Origin: Nitrospirota bacterium
GTDB lineage: Bacteria > Nitrospirota > Nitrospiria > Nitrospirales > Nitrospiraceae
Assembly: GCA_016195505.1 (NCBI GenBank)
Contig: JACPZN010000152.1
Location: 1 to 23,975, forward strand
DNA: 23,975 nucleotides
Reading direction: 5' to 3'
Made by a program: the position numbers and the translations under genes. How positions within the stretch are numbered: the stretch's first letter is position 1; the number at the start of each line of letters is the position of its first letter. Shown here piece by piece: positions 1 through 7,530 of this stretch. The notes below the pieces were generated by a model. That model was not told where the DNA came from. It did not search any database and saw only the letters and a program-made list of their open reading frames with translations.

Positions 1-85
1 AGTGAGAGGGAATGAGCGGAAAGTAGCGCTGCTATACGACCGTTTTACGACCGCAACCTGTATCTCGTTCAAGCCCTGTTCGGTT

Positions 86-242
86 CCTCAAGCTCTACTA
101 TTTGCGAACCTTGCGATTCGAAATCCCCAGAAGCAAAATGAACTGGTCAAAGCCCTGTCCAAATTATGAGCGGGCACAACCATGCGACTTGCTCTATTTC
201 ACGACTTCGCCGGTGCACTTGTAGCTCTTATAGAGGGGCCAG
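86..242. repeat. Direct repeat copy A (about 157 bp)
   Basis: This copy covers the last 16 codons of the small lipoprotein gene at 194-457 and about 100 bases downstream of its stop. It matches 465-626 at close to nine in ten positions by eye, with a 3-base and a 1-base gap. No transposase or clear terminal inverted repeat was seen, so a tandem duplication of a roughly 380-base unit is the simplest reading. The first 85 bases of the window hold nothing I can name. Confidence 0.8.
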
Positions 243-457
243 AAAAGAATTCCCCAGCCCAGGTCACTTTCCACATTCGTCAATCTGACCTTAATCCCTT
301 GTTTCGCCGCTTCCTCGTTCAGCGTTTCAACACAACCATCATTCGTATAGGCACTGACGACGATCTTTTGTGGAGCGCCCGTACTATCGGGGATGAGGTA
401 GTGCGGCCCACAACCGCCCAATAAAAGTGCCAGCGAGTAGCTGAATGTCTGCTTCAT
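194..457 (-). CDS. Small predicted lipoprotein, 87 aa
   Basis: A short exported protein of unknown function. The N-terminus is a typical lipoprotein signal: a basic start, a hydrophobic stretch, and the lipobox LLGGC with Cys16 as the lipidation residue. The mature part is about 70 residues, contains two further cysteines and ends in GEVVK. A purine-rich ribosome site (GGGAGGG) lies just upstream of the ATG. The last 16 codons are repeated upstream at 578-626, so the gene belongs to a duplicated unit. No catalytic motif is visible and I do not recognise the family. An envelope location follows from the signal; any role is unknown. Confidence 0.7.
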   Translation of the reverse strand: MKQTFSYSLALLLGGCGPHYLIPDSTGAPQKIVVSAYTNDGCVETLNEEAAKQGIKVRLTNVESDLGWGILFWPLYKSYKCTGEVVK

Positions 458-545
458 TGTTCCCTCCCCAAGTTCTACTATTATTTGCGAACCTTGCGAT
501 TTGAGGTCCCCAGAAGCAAAACGACCTCGTCATAGCCTTGCCCAA

Positions 546-551
546 ATTATA
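546..551 (-). promoter_or_regulatory. Candidate -10 box for the small lipoprotein gene
   Basis: A perfect TATAAT hexamer on the minus strand in an AT-rich patch about 90 bases upstream of the ATG at 457. No good -35 hexamer is present at 16-18 bases, so this is a weak sigma-70 call. Confidence 0.3.
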
Positions 552-577
552 AGCGGGGCACAACAATGCGACTTACT

Positions 578-626
578 TTATTTCACGACTTCGCCGGTGC
601 ACCTGTAGCTCTTATAGAGGGGCCAG
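578..626 (-). pseudogene. 3' remnant of a second small lipoprotein gene
   Basis: The minus strand encodes SWPLYKSYRCTGEVVK followed by a stop, nearly identical to the last 16 residues of the lipoprotein at 194-457. Upstream of 626 the similarity ends and the frame runs into the unrelated 3' flank of the 210-residue gene. The signal peptide and first 70 or so residues are missing. This looks like what remains after deletion of most of a tandem copy. Confidence 0.65.
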
Positions 627-686
627 CTCATCCCGACCCCTTTTTCTTCTTGCCGTGCCTTCTCTTTGCGGCTCAGTCGGCGGGGG

Positions 687-717
687 CCCGCGCTCGCCCT
701 CCAAAGCGAGGAGCGGG
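687..717 (-). terminator. GC-rich hairpin downstream of the 210-aa gene
   Basis: A 31-base segment folds into a hairpin whose outer arms are CCCGCTC and GAGCGCGGG (two-base bulge), with a short inner CTC/GAG stem. It begins 37 bases past the stop at 754 in the direction of transcription. No U-tract follows, so termination is only suggested. Confidence 0.3.
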
Positions 718-753
718 TCCGCCATATGTGGAGGCCGCGTGGACCGAGTTCGC

Positions 754-1386
754 TTATTGTGGGCCTACGAGCACCGCCGTGCCCGAATACCCACAGACCC
801 GCTTCGTGGTAAAGCCCCTGTTGGTTGACAAGGTTTCGATCGTCGGCGCGACCCCATTCCAAATCAAGACCAGCCCACCGGCCCCGATCTGGCCTTCCAA
901 CCGTGTGTTGGTTATATCGACCTGCTCGTCGGGAATCCCAAAAAGCTCGGGGCCGGTCCTATCAAAGCCCCGGCAATCGCCGCCTTGCGTAAACGTCCGG
1001 TTCCCGTTCACCGTGTACGTCCAGTTACAGTGCTTCGTGTCATAGACAATGGGGCCGATGGTGGTATGCTCCGCCAACGCGTCGCTGGGGTAGGGGCCTG
1101 GAGAGATGAGAATGCCTCGTTCGTCCACGGCGGCGTGGCCCCGGCCGTCGTAGGTGATAAGCCCGGTCGCGTGGGAGGTGGCCGCGCTCCCGCCTCCGAT
1201 CGGCCGCAAGTCCGGCAGGGCCGTGAACTCGCTTGAGCTGGAACAGGTCACGACCATCGTGTACCGATACGTGCCCTGTAAGAAGCTGTTCGGATTGGCC
1301 AAGTTCAACTGGGCCGTGGCCGACACGGACACGAGCGCCATGAGGCTGGCGACGAAGATTGATGTGAGGCACCATTGAGTGCGCAT
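754..1386 (-). CDS. Secreted protein of unknown function, 210 aa
   Basis: The N-terminus is a classical signal peptide ending in SATA, so cleavage near residue 25 and export are expected. The mature protein of about 185 residues is rich in Gly, Thr and Ser. It contains a stretch around residues 92-110 (LITYDGRGHAAVDERG) resembling the beta-rich repeats of secreted bacterial proteins of unknown role, and four cysteines that could form disulfides. No enzyme motif is visible. The start is supported by AGGAGG eight bases before the ATG. A candidate promoter and leader lie at 1387-1752. The long overlapping minus-strand frame at 1040-1510 has no such support and was left out. Confidence 0.75.
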   Translation of the reverse strand: MRTQWCLTSIFVASLMALVSVSATAQLNLANPNSFLQGTYRYTMVVTCSSSSEFTALPDLRPIGGGSAATSHATGLITYDGRGHAAVDERGILISPGPYPSDALAEHTTIGPIVYDTKHCNWTYTVNGNRTFTQGGDCRGFDRTGPELFGIPDEQVDITNTRLEGQIGAGGLVLIWNGVAPTIETLSTNRGFTTKRVCGYSGTAVLVGPQ

Positions 1387-1590
1387 GGTGATTCCTCCTA
1401 TTTATATGTATGTGCGGCCTCAGCTCGAACGGAGGAATGCGCCCGCAGTCCCTCCACGTTTCTACGTTGTCGAACGCCGCCGACCGCTCCCTGGCCCGGG
1501 TGTTCCTCACAGCGGCCTGCGCCTTCTAGACGAGCCCACCGGCACGTGTGACTTCCTCATTCAGGAAGGACACAACCGATGAGGAACCTG

Positions 1591-1665
1591 CTAGCGTGAT
1601 TGACGAAGCGCCCGCCGGTGACTCGGCGGGCCGTGATGGCCCGGTGGATTAAGGTGGTCTTCCAT
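1591..1665 (-). CDS. Possible 24-aa leader peptide
   Basis: The frame starts with ATG four bases after GAGGAGG, one of the strongest ribosome sites in the window, and stops after 24 codons. The product MEDHLNPPGHHGPPSHRRAL.. is rich in His, Pro and Arg and has no membrane segment. A perfect 7-bp hairpin lies within the frame. It could be a translated leader controlling the 210-residue gene, or the decayed start of a lost gene. Confidence 0.25.
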   Translation of the reverse strand: MEDHLNPPGHHGPPSHRRALRQSR

Positions 1666-1722
1666 GGTCACCTCCTCGTTGGTCCGGAGTGACGGGGAAG
1701 GAACTGGTGAGCGCGGATGAAC

Positions 1723-1752
1723 ATCCTCACTCTTCTTTACCGAGTGTGTCAA
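1723..1752 (-). promoter_or_regulatory. Candidate sigma-70 promoter
   Basis: A perfect TTGACA (1747-1752 on the minus strand) is followed after 18 bases by GAGGAT (1723-1728), which matches the -10 consensus at only three positions. It would drive the short leader frame and the 210-residue gene. Confidence 0.35.
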
Positions 1753-1835
1753 GGGGCGTTTCCCCATTTTCTTCGAATAGCCACCGGCATAACCCGCTTG
1801 CCATTTGTTCCCCCTCTCACCCTCAGGAGACTTGG

Positions 1836-2234
1836 CTAGAACGTTCTGAATTGGTATAACCCGCTCGTGGAATCATCCGGGTGACCGACGAGACTTCCGA
1901 GACCAAGGGAGCCCACATTGTAGAATAGGCTGGCTGAAACCGATCGCTGCGACCATTCCGTGACTTTTGTCCTGCCGTTGGCAGAGAACCGCGCTCGAAC
2001 AGTCCAGAAATACCGCGTCATGGGGTCCAACTGAATCTCGACCGAGTGAGATGACTCGGTCAAACGTTCCCGGCTATAGACCAGGTTGCCGAGGTTGTGC
2101 TCCGCTGCCCGCCAAATCATGAGATCGTACGTGACATCGTGTCCCTGAAATGCTTCCCATCGCAGTGTAGGCTGAAGAGAAGGTATTATCGGAACAAGAT
2201 TCGCTCTCCCATCCCATGAAGTAGACGCGACCAT
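1836..2234 (-). CDS. Fibronectin-III-like segment, probably cut off from the upstream lipoprotein gene
   Basis: The 132 residues include SLQPTLRWEAF (residues 19-29), VTYDLMIWRA (34-43) and RYFWTVRARF (74-83), the strand pattern of fibronectin-III-like domains found in bacterial surface proteins. The listed ATG has no ribosome site; the bases before it are CCTCCC. The frame stays open from the TAG of the upstream lipoprotein gene (2274-2276) and is in phase with it, so the two pieces would form one protein of about 450 residues if the TAG were a sense codon. I therefore think this is the C-terminal domain of a single ancestral gene, expressed only by readthrough, re-initiation or not at all. 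An independent gene cannot be excluded. Confidence 0.5.
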   Translation of the reverse strand: MVASTSWDGRANLVPIIPSLQPTLRWEAFQGHDVTYDLMIWRAAEHNLGNLVYSRERLTESSHSVEIQLDPMTRYFWTVRARFSANGRTKVTEWSQRSVSASLFYNVGSLGLGSLVGHPDDSTSGLYQFRTF

Positions 2235-2273
2235 GGGAGGATATTGCGGTGCTAACCCAGGGAAGTACCCATG

Positions 2274-3188
2274 CTAGTTCGTGTTCATCGAAACCCTCGA
2301 CGCAGGGAACTGTTCGACGATTTGCTCGCTGATGGTGATGCCAAGGCGATGGGCCTTGAGGCTCACCTCTTCGCGGAAGTTGTTGGCATCGTCCGCCGTC
2401 CACTCGGCAAGAGAACGTATGGTGCCTGGCTCCACGGTCACTCTCCGATCATCCAGCACCGTGTCATCGGCGGTTCGGATCATGCGGATCTGCGCGGACA
2501 GAATCACGCGGCGCGGTGGATTGACCGCAAACTCGGTCGGAGCCAACCGAACAACGAGGTCTCGAATTTCCAGGATTGTGTCGACGGAGTCCGGCGGCGA
2601 GGCTGGATCTGAAGATTCGTCTGGCGCAGGGCGTGGAGTGCCCGCAGCAAGCTTGTCAATCTCGTAGCCATTTTCTCGTAACGAGGCGATGGTCTGACTG
2701 AGGATCACGTCCTCAAATGCGGTGTCGGTGAGGGCTGTGTCCAACGCACGTTCCCCCTCGTTCGAAAGAGACTCACTCTTCAGCGCCCCGTACAGCCCCC
2801 CGGCAATTGACCCAGGGATCGCGCCCGCCAGCGCCAGACCGGGCACACACACGACCATGTAATACCCGCATAAAATTCCGATGTAACCCAGTACAGCACC
2901 CCTACCCGCGCCTACAGCCGCCCCTCTCCCCAGATTACTCACCCATCCCGTGCGAGGAGTTTCCAGGGTGTTCCCCTCGCCCGCCGATTTCACGACCACG
3001 CCGATCTTGCCTAACTGCGGTTGAGTGGCTTCGGGCAGCGGAGAGGAAGGGGTGTGTGCACACCCTGCGAGGAGGACCGTGAGTCCCACCATGGCGAGGC
3101 AGGGAATCTGGCGTGGCTTCATGGCACCCATCGCCCGCAAGTTGACTGTCGAACGTCCGCTGGTCCACATGTCTTGATCCGTTTTCAT
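2274..3188 (-). CDS. Lipoprotein with glycine-rich membrane segment, about 304 aa
   Basis: An envelope lipoprotein of unknown function. The start chosen is the ATG nine bases after AGGAG; earlier ATG codons overlap or touch that ribosome site. A long basic N-terminus leads into a hydrophobic stretch and the lipobox LLAGC, Cys43 in this numbering. Residues of about 65-115 form a Gly/Ala-rich segment (GRGAAVGAGRGAVLGYIGIL and beyond), resembling glycine-zipper segments that insert in membranes. The C-terminal half is soluble, with alternating strand and helix character. A sigma-54 promoter lies about 40 bases upstream and a sigma-54 activator gene is divergent to it. The frame continues past its TAG stop into the segment at 1836-2234. 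Confidence 0.7.
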   Translation of the reverse strand: MKTDQDMWTSGRSTVNLRAMGAMKPRQIPCLAMVGLTVLLAGCAHTPSSPLPEATQPQLGKIGVVVKSAGEGNTLETPRTGWVSNLGRGAAVGAGRGAVLGYIGILCGYYMVVCVPGLALAGAIPGSIAGGLYGALKSESLSNEGERALDTALTDTAFEDVILSQTIASLRENGYEIDKLAAGTPRPAPDESSDPASPPDSVDTILEIRDLVVRLAPTEFAVNPPRRVILSAQIRMIRTADDTVLDDRRVTVEPGTIRSLAEWTADDANNFREEVSLKAHRLGITISEQIVEQFPASRVSMNTN

Positions 3189-3226
3189 GGCCATCATCTC
3201 CTGAGGTCTCTTGGTCTCATGTGGTG

Positions 3227-3242
3227 AGCAGCGACTGTGCCA
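3227..3242 (-). promoter_or_regulatory. Sigma-54 (-24/-12) promoter of the lipoprotein gene
   Basis: The minus strand reads TGGCACAGTCGCTGCT. This matches TGGCAC-N5-TTGCW at ten of eleven positions with correct GG-N10-GC spacing. The predicted start of transcription near 3217 gives a leader of about 29 bases that contains the AGGAG ribosome site. A sigma-54 activator gene begins 71 bases away on the other strand. Confidence 0.65.
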
Positions 3243-3312
3243 CGATGTAAGCCATTGTTTCTTTGGTCTATTGACTTGATCGAGCAGCTGATGACTGGCA
3301 TTTTCTGCTGGT

Positions 3313-4839
3313 ATGAGCTACATTGAATGCATGGCAATGCCTCAGATGAGGGCGGCTGACCGCGAATTTTTCGCAGTCGTGGCGGATGTAGTGTTCGGCA
3401 ATCCGTTCAGCCCGCAGCGCGCGGTACTTTTTCTTCGGCTCGTTCCCGGCGCGTCGCTTTCCGATCCAGCGCGCGACCGTGAAGCACTGGCGCGCGTGAT
3501 CGCCCCGCGCCTCGCGCCGTGGGTGCGAGAAGGCGTTCCGGCCTTGAAAGGATTACCGGCGGACGATCGCCGTCTGCTGGAACCGGCTCTGCTCTACGTT
3601 TGCTATCAGCGCTACGTGCCGCAACTCGACGCGTTGATCGAGCAGCAGGCGACACAAATCGGCGCGCCGCTCACCGTGCCGTTCGGCAATGAAATCCTCG
3701 CGGAATTGGTACGACGCGGCTTTGCCGAAGAGCGCGCCGTGCGCTATGTCGCATTGTTTTTCCAAATCAGGCGCGCGTTCTACTTCATCGGGCACTCGCT
3801 CACCGGCGAATGCGAATCGATGCGACGGCTGCGCGAGGCGCTGTGGAATAACGTCTTCACGCATGACATGCGCAGCTACGAAGCCGCGCTCTGGAGCCGG
3901 ATGGAAGATTTCTCGACGGTCCTCCTTGGCGAAACGGGCACCGGCAAAGGATCCGCGGCGTCGGCGATCGGGCGTTCGGGGTTCATCCCGTACCTGCCGA
4001 GCCAGCGCCGCTTCGCGGCCAACTTCGCTGAGACCTTCATCGCGATTAACCTGTTGCAGTTTCCCGAGACTTTGATCGAGTCGGAGCTCTTCGGCCACCG
4101 CAAAGGAGCCTTCACCGGCGCGATCGAGTCCCACGTGGGCGTCTTCGAGCGGTGCAGTGCGCACGGCGCGCTCTTGCTGGACGAGATCGGCGAGGCCACG
4201 ATCCCGATGCAGATCAAGCTCTTGCAGGTGCTGCAGGAACGAACGTTTACGCCGCTCGGCGGGCACGAGAAGAAGCGCTTCTCGGGGCGCGTGATCGTGG
4301 CGACGAATCGCCCGCTCGTGGCGGCGCGCCGCGATGGGCGGTTTCGCGACGATTTCTTCTACCGCCTGTGCTCCGACGTGATCGAGGTGCCCACGCTGCG
4401 CCAGCGTATCGCGGAATCTCCCGATGAACTGCCCCAGTTGGTGCAGCATTTGGTGACGCGCATCACGGGCGCACAGGTTCCCGAGCTGGTCGCCGCCGTG
4501 CTTAAAGCCCTCGGGAGTGGGCTTCCACGGGGGTATGCCTGGCCGGGAAACGTGCGCGAGCTCGAACAGTCGGTGCGGCGCCTCCTCCTCACCGGCCGCT
4601 ACGCACCCGATGTGTCTCCAGCAGCGCCGGATGAGGAGGGAGCACTGGTCGACATGGTGCGCTCAGGCACGCTCACGGCCGACGAGCTTCTGGCACGGTA
4701 TTGCGCCGTGTTATACCGACTGTATGGCACCTATGCGGAAGTTGCGAAGCGGACCGGGCTTGATCCGCGCACGTCTCGCAAATACGTCGAAAAAGCAATA
4801 GCCGGAGCGCACAGAATGCGTGACCAGCTAGCGCGGTGA
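3313..4839 (+). CDS. Sigma-54-dependent transcriptional activator, 508 aa
   Basis: An enhancer-binding protein that would use ATP to open sigma-54 promoters. The central AAA+ domain (about residues 195-420) has Walker A GETGTGKG (206-213), the sigma-54 contact loop GAFTGA (265-270), Walker B ALLLDEIG (286-293), the FYRL region (349-352) and WPGNVREL (410-417). A helix-turn-helix of Fis type lies at about 473-496 (YAEVAKRTGLDPRTSRKYV). The first 195 residues match no sensor domain I recognise; there is no response-regulator receiver signature, GAF or PAS motif, so the signal is unknown. The stretch between Walker A and the FIAINLL segment is a little longer than usual. ATG codons at 3331 and 3337 are alternative starts; no convincing ribosome site separates them. 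Confidence 0.85.
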   Translation: MSYIECMAMPQMRAADREFFAVVADVVFGNPFSPQRAVLFLRLVPGASLSDPARDREALARVIAPRLAPWVREGVPALKGLPADDRRLLEPALLYVCYQRYVPQLDALIEQQATQIGAPLTVPFGNEILAELVRRGFAEERAVRYVALFFQIRRAFYFIGHSLTGECESMRRLREALWNNVFTHDMRSYEAALWSRMEDFSTVLLGETGTGKGSAASAIGRSGFIPYLPSQRRFAANFAETFIAINLLQFPETLIESELFGHRKGAFTGAIESHVGVFERCSAHGALLLDEIGEATIPMQIKLLQVLQERTFTPLGGHEKKRFSGRVIVATNRPLVAARRDGRFRDDFFYRLCSDVIEVPTLRQRIAESPDELPQLVQHLVTRITGAQVPELVAAVLKALGSGLPRGYAWPGNVRELEQSVRRLLLTGRYAPDVSPAAPDEEGALVDMVRSGTLTADELLARYCAVLYRLYGTYAEVAKRTGLDPRTSRKYVEKAIAGAHRMRDQLAR

Positions 4840-5067
4840 ACAGACAACGCTTAAACAGCTCGCGCATACGCCTGAGGAGCTCAGGTCAGGCCGTAGGCTC
4901 CCCCGCTAGCTCGTTGCGTCCGGTGTAGGTTTCCGCGTCTCAGAAACACGGGAGACTGTGGGGATGCCCTTCTCCGTACTTCAGTCATCTGATTTGCGGA
5001 CAGCCGATGGCTAGATCTGGCTGGCTGAATTTTCGAGGGCTTGAGGACTGGAGTTTCTGCAGGGTTT

Positions 5068-5092
5068 GTGGACAGCAGATTTTGTCGTCCAC
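5068..5092 (-). terminator. Weak terminator-like hairpin after the Lon-like gene
   Basis: Arms GTGGAC and GTCCAC pair perfectly, with a further partly wobble-paired inner stem. The hairpin lies 15 bases past the Lon-like stop on the minus strand. No U-tract follows. The rest of 4840-5106, between two convergent genes, holds only a 6-bp palindrome (4871-4885). Confidence 0.25.
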
Positions 5093-5106
5093 TTCTTGGG
5101 GTTGGG

Positions 5107-7530
5107 CTACGCCTCCGTGATGATGCGCCCGCCGGGTTTTTCTTCGCCTTCACTCCATTCCGCCACGGCCTGCGCCATCTCTTCGAGTCGTTGGGCAGCG
5201 CGGCCGAACACCGTATCGGACGGATACGAACCGTCGAGGCCCCGTTCGCCGGCTGCGACGCCGGTGAGGAGTTCCAAGGCTTCTTCGATCGTGTTCACCG
5301 CATAGACGGCGAAGTGCCCTGACTCCACGGCCTCCACCACCTCGCGTCGCAGAGCCAGGTGCTTTGTATTCCGTGCAGGAATGATGACGCCTTGTTTGCC
5401 CGTCAGGCCTCTACGCGAACAGGACTCATAGAACCCTTCGATTTTCTCGTTCACCCCTCCGATCGGCTGCACCTCGCCTAATTGGTTGACCGAACCGGTG
5501 ACAGCCAACCATTGGTGAATCGGAAGATCAGCGAGACTCGAGAGAATGGCGGCGAGCTCGGCCACAGCTGCGCTGTCTCCTTCCACTTCAGAATAGGTCT
5601 GCTCGAACGTCAAGGAGGCGCTCATGGCGAAGGGATGGGAGCCGGCAAATTTCCCGGCGAGATAGCCGGCCAGCGTCATGACGCCTTTGCTGTGGATCAT
5701 GCCGGCCAATTCCGCTTCGCGCTGGATGTCGATGACGCCCTTGGTACCGACGTAGGTGCGAGCTGTAATGCGCGTGGGCCGCCCGAATGAATAGTCACCG
5801 AGCTGATGGACGGAGAGTCCATTGACCTGGCCCACGACCTCGCCGTCAAGATCAACCATCAACGTACCTTCTTTAATTTCATCTTGGATCCAGTGTTCGG
5901 CTAGATTCGAGCGGTGGCGCTTATGCGTGACAGCCGCGTCGACGTCCGCCCGGGTCACGAAGGAATGGCCTTCTTTCCTGGCCCAGTATCCGGCTTCGCG
6001 GATGAGATCGCTCACCAGACTGAACCGCAGAGACAGCCGGTCGTGCCGATCGGCAAAACGGAACCCTTGCCGGATGATTTCGGCTACTGCATCCGCACCA
6101 AAATGAGGGAGCCCTTCCTCGCGGCAGAGCTTCGCGATGAACCGGGCATATTGGCGGTCCTGCCGCTCGCTTCGGACCACTTCGGTGTCGAAGTCCGCCT
6201 TCACCTTGAAGAGCTTGCAGAAGTCTTCTTCATAGGCCTGGAGGAGATGGTAGAGCATCGGCGGCCCGACCATGATGACTTTCACGTTCACCGGGATCGG
6301 TTCCGGCCTGAGTCCGGCGGTGGAGAATCCGTAGAATTCCCCGGGATCTTCGATCTTGACCTCGCCCGTCTTGATCACGCGCTTCAACGCATCCCAGGAG
6401 AACGGTTGGCGGAGGGTATCTAGGGCGTTCACGATCAGATAGCCCCCGTTGGCCAGCAGGACGGCTCCCGCTCGAATTTCAGTGAAGTCCGTGTACATGA
6501 CGCCCATATGCGCTCGTCGTTCAATCTTCCCAATCAGATTCGTATAGGTCGGGTGGGATTCGTCGATCACGGGGGCGCCTTCCGTGGGGTCGTGCTGAAC
6601 GATGAGATTGACAAGAAAGCGCGTCGTATCAGGTCGGCGGAATTCAAGGCCCGGAATGGCGAGAGCCGGCCCTTCACGCGGGAGAAAGTCTTTGTAATGG
6701 TGCACGATGTCGTCTCGAACACGCTCTAAGAATGTGGAGATCCCTGCGAAATCCTGGTAGGTCCGCCGCATCGTCTCGTAGCGGCCTTCCAAGACATTGG
6801 TGACCAGTTGGCGGTCGAGGTGGCGCAGCTGGTGTTCGGCTTCTTTCTCAAGGCTGTGGATGCGGACATGGAACTCGCGGATTTCGCCTTCAAGGATTTT
6901 GCGCCGTTCAGTCAGGTCCTGCTGTTCCTGCTCGGTCATCGCCTCCATTTCGGCGTCCGTCATGGGGTGACCGCCCTTGAGCGGGACAATCCCGAAGCCG
7001 ACCGAGGTTTCTTCAAAGCCGAACCCCCGCGTCCGGCTGAGTTCCGTCAATTCGTGGAAGAGCGCTTTCTTCTTCGAATCAATGTCCTCGTTCAATTTGG
7101 CCTTGGCATCGAGATATTTCTTGCTCTCAAACGCCAAGGGAATGTCGCGCCGTAATCCCTCGATGAACCCCCCCATTTCTCGCTTGAACGCGGCTCCCTG
7201 CCCTGCCGGAAGTGAGAGACAGGTTGGACGCGAGGGGTCCTGGAAGTTATTGACATAGCACCAGTCGGACGGGGCGGGGGCACCCTGGGCCATTCGTTTC
7301 ACCATCTGCCGAATGAGCGTGCCTTTCCCCGTTCCGACAGGACCCGACACGTAGAGATTGAATCCAGGACTCTTCATGTGCAGGCCGAATTCCAGGGCCT
7401 CAACCGCCCGTTCCTGTCCGATGATTTCGGTGAGGGGTTCCAGTTCGCCCGTATCCTCGAAGCCGAGGTGCCCGGGATCGATCATCGGGGAGAGCATTGA
7501 GACGGGGACTTTGAACTTCTCCGGAGTCAT
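5107..7530 (-). CDS. Lon-like ATP-dependent protease (S16 family), 807 aa
   Basis: A cytoplasmic AAA+ serine protease of the YcbZ/LonB-like group (COG1067), which lacks the substrate-binding N-domain of housekeeping Lon. Walker A is GPVGTGKG (63-70). Residues of about 140-245 are rich in Glu, Lys and Arg and probably coiled coil. The C-terminal protease domain has the Ser-Lys dyad: Ser653 in EVEGDSAAVAELA and Lys696 in GGVNEKIEGF. All parts needed for activity appear intact. The ATG directly abuts the stop of the upstream HPF gene with no base between, which implies translational coupling. Family members are thought to degrade damaged or specific proteins; the substrate here is unknown. Pairing with a ribosome-hibernation factor suggests a role in protein quality control under stress. 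Confidence 0.9.
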   Translation of the reverse strand: MTPEKFKVPVSMLSPMIDPGHLGFEDTGELEPLTEIIGQERAVEALEFGLHMKSPGFNLYVSGPVGTGKGTLIRQMVKRMAQGAPAPSDWCYVNNFQDPSRPTCLSLPAGQGAAFKREMGGFIEGLRRDIPLAFESKKYLDAKAKLNEDIDSKKKALFHELTELSRTRGFGFEETSVGFGIVPLKGGHPMTDAEMEAMTEQEQQDLTERRKILEGEIREFHVRIHSLEKEAEHQLRHLDRQLVTNVLEGRYETMRRTYQDFAGISTFLERVRDDIVHHYKDFLPREGPALAIPGLEFRRPDTTRFLVNLIVQHDPTEGAPVIDESHPTYTNLIGKIERRAHMGVMYTDFTEIRAGAVLLANGGYLIVNALDTLRQPFSWDALKRVIKTGEVKIEDPGEFYGFSTAGLRPEPIPVNVKVIMVGPPMLYHLLQAYEEDFCKLFKVKADFDTEVVRSERQDRQYARFIAKLCREEGLPHFGADAVAEIIRQGFRFADRHDRLSLRFSLVSDLIREAGYWARKEGHSFVTRADVDAAVTHKRHRSNLAEHWIQDEIKEGTLMVDLDGEVVGQVNGLSVHQLGDYSFGRPTRITARTYVGTKGVIDIQREAELAGMIHSKGVMTLAGYLAGKFAGSHPFAMSASLTFEQTYSEVEGDSAAVAELAAILSSLADLPIHQWLAVTGSVNQLGEVQPIGGVNEKIEGFYESCSRRGLTGKQGVIIPARNTKHLALRREVVEAVESGHFAVYAVNTIEEALELLTGVAAGERGLDGSYPSDTVFGRAAQRLEEMAQAVAEWSEGEEKPGGRIITEA

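Larger units (their letters stand above)
465..626. repeat. Direct repeat copy B (about 162 bp)
   Basis: Second copy of the repeat at 86-242. It sits immediately upstream of the intact small lipoprotein gene, so what was the 3' flank of one gene copy is now the promoter region of the next. It carries a perfect TATAAT on the minus strand at 546-551, where copy A reads CATAAT. Confidence 0.8.
1387..1835 (-). other. Leader/intergenic region with hairpins, no confident gene
   Basis: This 449-base stretch lies between the fibronectin-like segment and the 210-residue gene. On the minus strand it holds a candidate sigma-70 promoter (1723-1752), a 24-codon reading frame with a strong ribosome site (1591-1665), a 7-bp perfect hairpin (CCCGCCG/CGGCGGG at 1611-1630) inside that frame, and a 6-bp hairpin (CTTCCT/AGGAAG at 1552-1568). 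I see no other coding signal. Confidence 0.4.

Noticed and set aside
3271..3276. TTGACT as -35 of the activator gene
   Set aside because: No acceptable -10 hexamer at 16-19 bases downstream.
3296..3309. TGGCATTTTCTGCT upstream of the activator gene
   Set aside because: GG-to-GC spacing is 8 rather than 10 bases and it ends four bases before the ATG, so it is not a sigma-54 promoter.
3553..4449. 298-codon minus-strand frame
   Set aside because: It lies wholly opposite the sigma-54 activator, whose motifs are intact, and is a GC-rich shadow.
4871..4885. CCTGAG-GAG-CTCAGG palindrome after the activator gene
   Set aside because: Short, three-base loop, no U-tract; too weak to call a terminator.
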